From JANRIZ01 sp033764445 (GTDB lineage Bacteria; Verrucomicrobiota; Verrucomicrobiia; JAWXBN01), in contig JANRIZ010000032.1 in assembly GCA_033764445.1 (NCBI GenBank), positions 1 through 9,429 of the forward strand: DNA of 9,429 nucleotides, in the 5' to 3' direction. A model generated the notes under the pieces. That model had not been told where the DNA came from and did not search any database. It saw only the letters and a program-made list of their open reading frames with translations. Positions 1 through 6,269 of this stretch are shown piece by piece; positions within the stretch are counted from its first letter, which is position 1, and each line of letters begins with the position of its first letter. Both the position numbers and the translations under genes were made by a program.

Positions 1-951
1 AAGCCACGCCATCAACACGGCTGTCACCGTGGCCGCGAGCCCGGCCCAATAAACCCAGGGCAGAAAATATCCCTCGCGCACGGATGGCAGCCAGTACAAA
101 AAAAACTTCCGCAAAACGCCCTGGTTGCTGCCGTAGATTTCCCCGGCGGGATCCACGGTGTTCAGACGGATGAATTCCAGAATGGTCCCCCCGTTTTTTC
201 CGTACCACAGCAGGCCGAAAAACAAAACCACTCCGGTCACACCCAGCCACACCCAGTCCTGCCGGACCCATTCGTGCCGGGGTTTCTCCCGACGGGACTC
301 CGCCATCCGTCGTGCGACGATCCATGCAATGAGCAGTCCGGGTCCCGCGCAGTACACCGGCGAGGTCACCTTGAAGAGCATGGCCACGGTGCCCACGAGC
401 ATCACCTGCAATCCCAGCCGGTGGAGCGGGGTCTCCGGGCTTTTGACCATCACCCCGCACAGGGCCGCCACAACGGCCATCTGCGGGGCCTCCACAAGAA
501 AGGTCTGTCCCATCGCCAGGCTCACGGGGGCGGCGGCGATCAGCAGCACGGCCAGCAGGGACACCTCCAACCGACACAGGCTGCGAACGGTCATCCCAAC
601 AATTGCTCCCCCGAGCATCAGCATCGCCACCACCACGGTCAGCAACGCGGGTCCGATCCGTCCTACGGTATCCCCAAAAACATATGCACATTGCGCGAGA
701 TACGGGAGGCCGGGAGCGCGGTATCCGAGAACCGAGGTCATGGCCTGGAACCATCCCGCCGGGTCGGTGAGCAGGAGCTGCCCGAGATACACGGAGGCAA
801 AGCCGTAGTCGGCCTGGTCCCACGGCCAGTACCTCCGGTCCAGCCACACCCAGATCAAAAGCGGGGAAAACAACAAGGCGGAAAGAAGGGCGATCTGCCA
901 ATGCTGCCGGATTGGAATCCGGCTCTCGGCGGGGGGCGATGCGGGGTTCAT
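1..951 (-). CDS. GT-C superfamily membrane glycosyltransferase (PMT/ArnT-like), C-terminus outside window
   Basis: Read on the minus strand, the frame is open from an ATG at 951 to the window edge, giving 317 residues without a stop. An in-frame TGA lies only three codons upstream of that ATG, so the start is well fixed. The protein is strongly hydrophobic: a first membrane helix at about residues 19-37, then at least five more across residues 90-310. The first extracytoplasmic loop carries the acidic motif WDQADYG (D45, D48), followed by YRAPGLPYL (77-85). This is the arrangement of GT-C enzymes such as ArnT and PMT, which move sugars from polyprenyl-phosphate donors on the periplasmic face. 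The acceptor cannot be told from sequence. The gene follows apaG by 50 bp on the same strand and may be co-transcribed. No strong ribosome binding site is visible. It could instead be an uncharacterised polytopic protein of the same fold. Confidence 0.72.
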   Translation of the reverse strand, partial: MNPASPPAESRIPIRQHWQIALLSALLFSPLLIWVWLDRRYWPWDQADYGFASVYLGQLLLTDPAGWFQAMTSVLGYRAPGLPYLAQCAYVFGDTVGRIGPALLTVVVAMLMLGGAIVGMTVRSLCRLEVSLLAVLLIAAAPVSLAMGQTFLVEAPQMAVVAALCGVMVKSPETPLHRLGLQVMLVGTVAMLFKVTSPVYCAGPGLLIAWIVARRMAESRREKPRHEWVRQDWVWLGVTGVVLFFGLLWYGKNGGTILEFIRLNTVDPAGEIYGSNQGVLRKFFLYWLPSVREGYFLPWVYWAGLAATVTAVLMAWL

Positions 952-1001
952 ACGGATGAGTCAGGCACGGGGATTCCCCTCGGAGGGAAAGGGAAACGGA
1001 C

Positions 1002-1379
1002 TCACACGGGACACTTCAATTCAAAACGGGGAATGCGCACGACCAGGCACTGGTCCCGGTCGTCCATGCCCAGATACGCGCCTTCGGCCACGCTGTCGCA
1101 GGAAATGGTGTGGTAACTGTTGTAACTGAATTTTTCGCCGGGCAAAAGTCGCGGGGTTTTTCCCACCACACCGTCGCCCTCGACAATGAGCTTGCCACCC
1201 TTCGCATCGGTCACCACCCACTTGCGCCCCTTGATGGTCACCACCCGGTCGCTTTCATTGTGGATGGTCACATAATACACAAACGGATGCGGCCGGTCGG
1301 GGGGCGCATCCAGCTGCGGATTGTGGACCACGGCGTCCACGGTCACACGCAGACCGGCAAGTTCCTGGGGAGCTTCCAT
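1002..1379 (-). CDS. apaG: ApaG domain protein (DUF525)
   Basis: A 125-residue protein, matching the usual 120-130 residues of ApaG. The conserved core is clear: VYYVTIHNES, then the glycine-rich stretch GDGVVGKTPRLLPGEKFSY and the following YHTI, with EGAYLGM and the C-terminal VRIPRFEL. ApaG is a small single-domain beta-sandwich (fibronectin III-like) protein. In E. coli it lies with ksgA and apaH and has been linked to cobalt/magnesium phenotypes, but its biochemical role is unsettled. I chose ATG 1379 because homology begins just after it and AGAGGGG lies a few bases upstream. A TTG at 1415 in the same frame would add 12 unlikely residues and run into the promoter region. ksgA and apaH are not in the window. 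thiD is divergent, 86 bp away. Confidence 0.88.
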   Translation of the reverse strand: MEAPQELAGLRVTVDAVVHNPQLDAPPDRPHPFVYYVTIHNESDRVVTIKGRKWVVTDAKGGKLIVEGDGVVGKTPRLLPGEKFSYNSYHTISCDSVAEGAYLGMDDRDQCLVVRIPRFELKCPV

Positions 1380-1387
1380 TGCCCCTC

Positions 1388-1415
1388 TTTTTAAGCCCTC
1401 CCCGGGGGCTTGCAA
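1388..1415 (-). promoter_or_regulatory. possible sigma70-type promoter for apaG
   Basis: On the minus strand, TTGCAA (1410-1415) and TAAAAA (1388-1393) are 16 bp apart, each matching four of six consensus positions. Transcription would start almost at the apaG ATG, giving a very short or absent leader, which weakens the call. The -35 hexamer sits inside the 12-bp palindrome at 1407-1418. Position and pattern are the only support. Confidence 0.25.
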
Positions 1416-1418
1416 GCC
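1407..1418. promoter_or_regulatory. perfect 12-bp palindrome between apaG and thiD, possible operator
   Basis: GGCTTGCAAGCC is identical to its reverse complement and lies in the only space between two divergent genes. A second AAGCC copy at 1393-1397 also lets AAGCCC (1393-1398) pair with GGGCTT (1406-1411) around a 7-nt loop. A symmetric site of this size can be bound by a dimeric regulator, but no regulator gene is nearby. The 1380-1465 region holds no recognisable riboswitch. It is too short for a TPP riboswitch, which some thi genes carry. Confidence 0.3.
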
Positions 1419-1465
1419 AAACTCTCCCCTTGAGTCCGGGTCCGTCGCCCCCTAGCATCGGTCCC

Positions 1466-2251
1466 GTGATTCCGGTCGCACTCACCATCGCCGGTTCGGA
1501 CAACAGCGCGGGGGCGGGCATCCAGGCCGATTTGAAAACCTTCTCGACCTTCGGGGTGTACGGCACCACGGCGCTGACCTGTGTCGTTTCCGAAAACCCC
1601 CGCCGTGTGGCCGGCCTCCAGCCGGTCCGCCCGCAAATGGTCGAAAGCCAGATTCTCACCTGCCGCGAGTTCTTCAACCTCCGCGCCGCAAAATGCGGAA
1701 TGCTTTACAGCGCGCCGGTCATCCGGGCGGTGCTTCGCGCGCTCGCCGGCACCCGGCTGCCCCTGGTTGTCGATCCGGTGATGATCGCCACCAGCGGCGC
1801 CCGGCTGCTGCGCCCGGAGGCCGTCCGGGTCCTGACCCGCGAGCTTTTTCCGCGGGCGGCCCTGGTCACCCCCAATCTCGATGAGGCCTCCGCGTTGCTG
1901 GGCCAGAAAATCGGTTCTGCTTCGGAGGCGCGTGAGGCGGCCCGCACACTCTCGGCCCGTTTCGGCGTTGCCTTTCTGGTCAAGGGAGGTCACCTGCGCG
2001 GACGCGAAGCCTCGGATTTCCTGTGGGATGGCCGCACAATGCACGTGTTTGCAGCCCGTTTCATCCCGGGGGTGGAAACCCATGGCACCGGCTGCACCTA
2101 CTCGGCGGCCATCTGTGCGGGTCTGGCCCGGGGGAGCCGCCTTGTGGAGGCGGTCGGCGCGGCCAAAAAATTCATCACGGGGGCCCTGCGACATTCCCAC
2201 CGCTGGCCCGGCGGACGCGGGGCTTTGAATCATTTCCGGCGGGGTCCATGA
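1466..2251 (+). CDS. thiD: hydroxymethylpyrimidine / phosphomethylpyrimidine kinase
   Basis: A 261-residue cytoplasmic ribokinase-fold kinase that phosphorylates HMP and then HMP-P to HMP-PP, the pyrimidine half of thiamine. Family motifs occur in the expected order: AGSDNSAGAGIQADL at 9-23, VDPVM at about 102-106, VTPNLDEA at 134-141, KGGH at 173-176, and the anion-hole and catalytic stretch GTGCTYSAA at 207-215 with Cys210. The C-terminus ends with the typical LNHF. Length fits the family (about 260-270). The start is taken as GTG 1466 because the conserved strand begins at residue 4. Longer in-frame starts would add a Pro/Ser-rich leader of no homology, and no good ribosome binding site is visible. 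The stop overlaps the comEC start by four bases (ATGA), so the two are probably translationally coupled. Related enzymes can also phosphorylate pyridoxine-type substrates, which sequence alone cannot exclude. No other thi gene is in the window. Confidence 0.93.
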   Translation: MIPVALTIAGSDNSAGAGIQADLKTFSTFGVYGTTALTCVVSENPRRVAGLQPVRPQMVESQILTCREFFNLRAAKCGMLYSAPVIRAVLRALAGTRLPLVVDPVMIATSGARLLRPEAVRVLTRELFPRAALVTPNLDEASALLGQKIGSASEAREAARTLSARFGVAFLVKGGHLRGREASDFLWDGRTMHVFAARFIPGVETHGTGCTYSAAICAGLARGSRLVEAVGAAKKFITGALRHSHRWPGGRGALNHFRRGP

Positions 2252-4569
2252 AATATCCGCTGGGGGGGATCACATTTCTTTTTGCCCTGGGCATCGGGTT
2301 GAACGCCTGGCTCTCCGTGCCCTTTTTATCCCTGGCCGCGGCGGTCCTGATGTGTCTGGTGGGTTTCTGGATTCTTTTCACACGCCATCCGCGCGCCGCC
2401 GGTTGGGCCCTGTGGTGTGCCATCGGTTTGGCGGGAGCGGCGGCCCTGGCCTTTGACCGGACCGTTTTTCCCGCCGACGACCTTCGCCACCGGCCAGACC
2501 TGCTGGGAGAGAATCTGGTCCTGGTGGGCACGGTCGATTCCCTGCCACGTTTCAAGCCGGGGGAGGACCCGTCCGATGAGGACTCGGGAAACACCCGGTT
2601 TCTCCTGCGTGTCCGAGAGTTGTCCACCCCGCAGGGGACCACGACGGCCTCGGGGCGGGTGATGATTTTTGCACGCGGGGTGGAACGTCACCAGCTGGCC
2701 TACGGCGACCGCCTGCGCATTGAGGGGCGGCTGACTCTTCCGCCGCGCTCCCGGAATATCGGGCTCTTTGACTACCGCACGTACATGGAAAGGCAGAATG
2801 TCTTCTATTGCATGCGCCTGAGAAATGCCTCCGATCTGAAACCCGACTCCCGGGGCAACGGCGGGTGGCTGACTTCCGCCGCCGGAGCGGTCCGCGACCG
2901 GGTTCACTCCAGCCTGAATCAAGGTCTGGAAAATGAACCGGAAATGACGGGGCTGCTCTCCGGGATGCTGCTCGGGTCCCGTGCGGATATTCCCGAGGAA
3001 ATCAGTACGGATTTCCAAAAAACGGGCACGTTCCACATTCTGGCCGTCAGCGGCCAGAACCTGACCTTTCTGGCGCTGGTCTTTGTGATGCTGGCCCGGG
3101 CGGTCGGATTGTCCCGGTGGAAATGCGCGTGGATTGTTTTTCCGGCCATCCTTCTGTATTGTGCCGCCGTCGGCTGGCCTCCGGGTTGTCTGCGGGCCTT
3201 CTGGATGGCCACGGCCCTGATCGGTTCCTGGGTGCTGGTGCGGCCCAGCAGCCTCCTCAACTCGGTTTGTTTCGCCGCACTGGCCACGCTGGCCATGGCC
3301 CCTCAACAGCTTTTCGACGTGGGGTTCCAGCTTTCCTTCGCGGTGGTCATCGCCCTGGTGGGGGGGACCCCGCTGTTGACAGCCCGCACGGCGCACTGGT
3401 TCGAACGCGACCCGTTTCTCCTGCCGGAACTCGAAAGCCGCGCCCGCCGCTGGGCACGGGTGTGCGGAGGCCGCCTGACCACCCTCTTTTGCGGTTCGCT
3501 GATGGCCTGGCTGGGGTCACTGCCCCTGACCCTTTTCTACTTCCACCTTTTCAGCCCGGTCACGGTCCTGACCAACATGTGGGTGGTCCCCCTGGCCACG
3601 GTCGTCCTCTCACTGGGTCTGATGTCCTTCCTGGGCGGACTGGTCTGGCCCTTTCTCTCCACCCTCTACAACAACGCCAATTTCCTCTTCCTCAAATTGC
3701 TCCTGGCGGGGGTCCACTTTTTTGCACAGATTCCCGGCGGTTCGTTTTACGTTCCCTCCTGGCATCAACTGCGCGAGCCGCACACGTATGCGGTCCACAT
3801 CCTCGACGTCGGTGAAGGTCAGGCGGCCATTGTCCAGACACCCCAATCGGTCATCGTCATGGATACCGGCAACCGCGCGGCGTGCGAATTCACCCTCATC
3901 CCCTATCTGAAAACGCTCGGGGTCAACCGCATCCATACGCTCGTCCTCTCCCACGCGGACGCCCAGCACATGGGCGGGGCCGTCTCCCTGCTGCAATCCT
4001 GCCCGGTGGACCGCATCCTCCTGGCTCCGTTCCCCGCACGACCCTCGGCGGCGGGCGAGGAGTTGCTCGATTTTCTCGAGCCACGTCTTGCGGACGTGCA
4101 ACCGCTCACCCGCGGAGTCTCCCTCCCCCTCGACGACACCAGCGCCCTGCACGTTCTGCTTCCGCAAATGGCGCCCGCGCCGGGCAGGGGTGTCGCGGAC
4201 GACTCCTGTCTGGTGGCGCGTATGAGGGTGGGTCCCCTGCGCATACTCTGGGCGGCGGACGCGGGGCGGACCGCAGGTCTGTGGCTGGCGGAATCCGACG
4301 GCGGGGAGACCCTGCGCAGCGAGATTCTGGTTCAGGGAAAACACTCAAAGGAACCGGGACCGGGGCGGGAATTTCTCGAAAAAGTCGATCCCGCTCTCCT
4401 GGTCCTTTGCCAGAAAAAGGCGCCGGACCGGCTGCCGCCTGGCCTCCGCATTTTCCGCACCGGACGGGAGGGGGGAATGATCCTCTCCTGGAAATCCGGG
4501 GATACGATCACGGTCACACCGCATCTGGGCCCGACGGTGGAAATCCCCATCACGACCACGGAAAAATGA
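2248..4569 (+). CDS. comEC: ComEC/Rec2 family DNA uptake channel with degenerate metallo-beta-lactamase domain
   Basis: A 773-residue inner-membrane protein of the family that carries single-stranded DNA into the cytoplasm during natural transformation. Three parts are visible: N-terminal membrane helices (about 5-70) followed by an OB-like DUF4131 domain (about 84-195, ending in RSRNIGLFDYRTYM); the Competence domain (about 230-500, with LLGSRADIP, FHILAVSGQN at 262-271, GWPPGCLRAFWM and DVGFQLSFAV); and a C-terminal metallo-beta-lactamase-like domain (about 515-765). In the last, D520 of DVGEGQA, D539 of DTG and H569/D571/H574 of HADAQH are kept. The usual HxDxDH is HxDxQH (Q573), GQGDA is GEGQA (Q525), TGD is AAD (D671), and the HHGS motif is replaced by GKHS (697-700). 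The nuclease activity is therefore probably lost or changed. ATG 2248 overlaps the thiD stop, with GGCGGGG just upstream. No other competence gene is in the window. Confidence 0.93.
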   Translation: MKYPLGGITFLFALGIGLNAWLSVPFLSLAAAVLMCLVGFWILFTRHPRAAGWALWCAIGLAGAAALAFDRTVFPADDLRHRPDLLGENLVLVGTVDSLPRFKPGEDPSDEDSGNTRFLLRVRELSTPQGTTTASGRVMIFARGVERHQLAYGDRLRIEGRLTLPPRSRNIGLFDYRTYMERQNVFYCMRLRNASDLKPDSRGNGGWLTSAAGAVRDRVHSSLNQGLENEPEMTGLLSGMLLGSRADIPEEISTDFQKTGTFHILAVSGQNLTFLALVFVMLARAVGLSRWKCAWIVFPAILLYCAAVGWPPGCLRAFWMATALIGSWVLVRPSSLLNSVCFAALATLAMAPQQLFDVGFQLSFAVVIALVGGTPLLTARTAHWFERDPFLLPELESRARRWARVCGGRLTTLFCGSLMAWLGSLPLTLFYFHLFSPVTVLTNMWVVPLATVVLSLGLMSFLGGLVWPFLSTLYNNANFLFLKLLLAGVHFFAQIPGGSFYVPSWHQLREPHTYAVHILDVGEGQAAIVQTPQSVIVMDTGNRAACEFTLIPYLKTLGVNRIHTLVLSHADAQHMGGAVSLLQSCPVDRILLAPFPARPSAAGEELLDFLEPRLADVQPLTRGVSLPLDDTSALHVLLPQMAPAPGRGVADDSCLVARMRVGPLRILWAADAGRTAGLWLAESDGGETLRSEILVQGKHSKEPGPGREFLEKVDPALLVLCQKKAPDRLPPGLRIFRTGREGGMILSWKSGDTITVTPHLGPTVEIPITTTEK

Positions 4570-4596
4570 CATGGTCCAGGAAAAGCCTGAAAATGG

Positions 4597-5211
4597 TCAC
4601 TTGGCGGGGCTGGTGGACGGAGGGGTCTGGATGCCGCCGGAGGAGGAGCCGCCCGAAGAGTACCAGTTTTTGTTCGGGGCCGTGGGATCGGGCTTGGGAC
4701 CTTCGTCCTTCTTCTCATCCTTCTTGTCGTTGTCGTTGCCCCCGTTCTTCTTTTTGTCCTCCTCGATGGCCTTGTTCAAATCCTTGATATCCTTGGAAAC
4801 ATCGAGATTGGGATTGTTGGCCTGAAGCTCCTTGAGCTTGGCCACCTTCTGCTCCTCGGTGAGATCCTCAAACTTTTCCTTTTCCATGAACTTTTGAACC
4901 GCCCGGCTTTTCATCTGGGCATCATATTCCTGACGCTTTTTGAGGGCCTGATCGCTGTTGTTCTGCAAATCCTTGAAGGTTTTGCCGCCGGGAAGAAAGT
5001 CCAGCTTGGAAACCTTGCCATCCTTGAAATAAATCTCGCCACGCCCATAACTGAATATCTTCTCATCAGACCCGATTTTGATCGTGCCGATGGGCTCGCC
5101 CATCGCCCTGCGCACATCCTTTTCCGAATCGCCCACCTTGACGTCGCCCGCCAAAAGCCCGCCGCCTCCGGCCAGGATTGTGACCACCAAAAGGATCAGA
5201 ATTTGTTTCAT
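4597..5211 (-). CDS. secreted BamE/SmpA-like domain protein, paralogue B
   Basis: A 204-residue protein. Residues 1-21 form a signal peptide (MKQ, hydrophobic core, then LLA before GD) with no lipobox cysteine, so unlike true BamE it is unlikely to be a lipoprotein. Residues 22-76 resemble the small BamE/SmpA/OmlA fold: VKVGDSEKDVRRAMGEP, then SYGRGEIYFKDGKVSKLDF. A helical segment (about 80-145, with LTEEQKVAKLKELQANNP) follows, then a Lys/Asp/Glu/Asn-rich linker (about 147-172) and a Ser/Gly tail containing PNKNW (179-183) and GGIQ (192-195). The upstream minus-strand gene has the same layout, so the two are tandem paralogues 77 bp apart and probably one operon. AAGGTG lies 7 bp before the ATG. 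The gene converges on comEC with 27 bp between stops. The function is unknown; a periplasmic or outer-membrane role is an inference from the signal peptide and fold. Confidence 0.8.
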   Translation of the reverse strand: MKQILILLVVTILAGGGGLLAGDVKVGDSEKDVRRAMGEPIGTIKIGSDEKIFSYGRGEIYFKDGKVSKLDFLPGGKTFKDLQNNSDQALKKRQEYDAQMKSRAVQKFMEKEKFEDLTEEQKVAKLKELQANNPNLDVSKDIKDLNKAIEEDKKKNGGNDNDKKDEKKDEGPKPDPTAPNKNWYSSGGSSSGGIQTPPSTSPAK

Positions 5212-5288
5212 GGGTACACCTTAATTGAAATCCGCCGTTTGTTCCAGCTTTGTTATTGAGACGTTTGTCCCCGCGGTTTATTCACCGG

Positions 5289-5933
5289 TCATCGGGGCTC
5301 GCCCACCGCTCCGGCAGGGCCCTTTTCATTGGCACTGTCGATGGTGTTCTGATTGCCCTGCCCCCCCTGAATGCCTCCCTGGCTGGTGTTGGCGGGTTTG
5401 ACCCAGTTTGTATTCGGGGTGGTGCTGGTGTTGAGAATCTCGGTTTGAAGCGGCTTTTTGAGGTCGGAGTCGATGCTTCCGAGCCTCTCAAGAATCTCCT
5501 CCTCCAGATGCAACGTCGTGCTTTGCGGATTGGCGTTCTGGAAATCCCGCAGGGCCTTGAGCTTGTTGCGGTCGGAAAGTTTCTGATAGAACCCATTGTT
5601 GACGAAATTATTCAGCCGGGTCTGGTTCTGCACCCGTCCGGCCTCCACGTCCGCATGCCAGGCCCGTTTGGAGGCCTGTGTCACCTCCTGGTTGGTCAGG
5701 TTGTCGGGCAGCAGATCAATGTCCATGACCTTGCCTTTTGCAAAGGAAACATCCCCGCGGTCGTAACTGACCGTTGTCACCCCGCCGGGCACCTTGATTT
5801 CCCCGCGTTCCGGCCCGAGGAGCGCCGTCACCTGCGGACGGGTCATCCCCATTTTGACCGTCGGTGAATCCTGCGCCATGAGGGCAACCGGAAGAAACAA
5901 CAGGGCGGCGATAACAAGGGACATTGATTTCAT
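5289..5933 (-). CDS. secreted BamE/SmpA-like domain protein, paralogue A
   Basis: A 214-residue protein. A clear signal peptide occupies residues 1-20 (MKSM, hydrophobic core, cleavage expected between LMA and QDS) without a lipobox cysteine. Residues 26-76 look BamE/SmpA-like: VKMGMTRPQVTALLGPERG, then SYDRGDVSFAKGKVMDIDLLP. The middle is helical and polar, with LSDRNKLKALRDFQNANP matching paralogue B without gaps. The tail is Asn/Gln/Gly/Pro-rich and carries PNTNW (173-177) and GGIQ (186-189), spaced exactly as in paralogue B. It lacks that protein's charged linker. It is first in the two-gene minus-strand unit and faces the TPR gene across 336 bp. A second ATG at 5924 (Met4) is possible but would shorten the signal peptide's n-region; neither start has a strong ribosome binding site. 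No function can be assigned from sequence. Confidence 0.78.
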   Translation of the reverse strand: MKSMSLVIAALLFLPVALMAQDSPTVKMGMTRPQVTALLGPERGEIKVPGGVTTVSYDRGDVSFAKGKVMDIDLLPDNLTNQEVTQASKRAWHADVEAGRVQNQTRLNNFVNNGFYQKLSDRNKLKALRDFQNANPQSTTLHLEEEILERLGSIDSDLKKPLQTEILNTSTTPNTNWVKPANTSQGGIQGGQGNQNTIDSANEKGPAGAVGEPR

Positions 5934-6269
5934 AGCCGCGAACCCTATCAGAGTTCCGGAATCAATTCAACCTTCCCCATCCCTTCACCGAAAAATATCA
6001 CCCCGCATCCACTCCCCCTCTGTCACTTTCCCGGGTGCCCAACCCAGGGAGATTTGATGCCGTGCGGATTTCAAAGATCACTGACTGACGCCCTCTTTCC
6101 CCCCGGACTTGACCCAAACGGCCTGCTTTAGTAATGAATATCCAATGTCCGGACCCTGTCATAAAAGGACGCCATTTTAGAGGCTATTGATTATGATAAA
6201 AAAAATGTTGCTAAATTTGTTTTTTGGTTCTAGATATAACTTGCCTGACAAAAAACATTTAAGAAACTT
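5934..6269. other. 336-bp divergent intergenic region with AT-rich right half
   Basis: I find no gene here. The left half (5934-6110) is GC-moderate and pyrimidine-rich on the plus strand. It holds a hairpin at 6029-6050 (TCCCGGGT pairing with ACCC-A-GGGA, one bulged A, 5-nt loop). The right part, from about 6120 and especially 6180-6269, is very AT-rich with A and T runs, in sharp contrast to the rest of the window. It must hold the promoters for the TPR gene (plus) and the BamE-like pair (minus). A weak minus-strand candidate is TTGAAT, 17 bp, TAGGGT, immediately before the ATG at 5933. Confidence 0.6.
6187..6240 (+). promoter_or_regulatory. AT-rich promoter region for the TPR gene
   Basis: The stretch includes TTGATT (6187-6192), TTGCTA (6208-6213) and TATAAC (6235-6240), among runs of A and T. 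TTGCTA with TAGATA (6231-6236) has a 17-bp spacing but a poor -10. TATAAC is a better -10, but it is 21 bp from TTGCTA. I can support a promoter-like region but not an exact pair. The A-run at 6198-6205 could act as an UP-like or curved element. Confidence 0.35.

Noticed and set aside
957..1004. TGAGTC/GACTCA flanking GGGGATTCCCC between apaG and the glycosyltransferase gene.
   Set aside because: The outer stem is six bases over a long loop and the inner one has three loop bases. This is weak and expected by chance in GC-rich sequence.
158..1116. Two overlapping plus-strand frames opposite the glycosyltransferase and apaG.
   Set aside because: The products are Ser/Thr/Pro- or Gly/His-rich with no recognisable features. 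The minus strand reads as a coherent membrane protein and ApaG.
2326..3396. A 356-codon minus-strand frame inside comEC.
   Set aside because: It is antisense to well-conserved ComEC motifs and has a low-complexity basic/proline composition.
4577..4589. A small hairpin (CAGG, AAAAG, CCTG) between the comEC stop and the converging gene as a terminator.
   Set aside because: The four-base stem has no proper U-run on either strand and is too weak to call.
3882..4787. A plus-strand frame spanning the end of comEC and running into the BamE-like gene.
   Set aside because: It is Arg/Pro/Gly-rich, out of frame with the ComEC metallo-beta-lactamase domain and antisense to the next gene.
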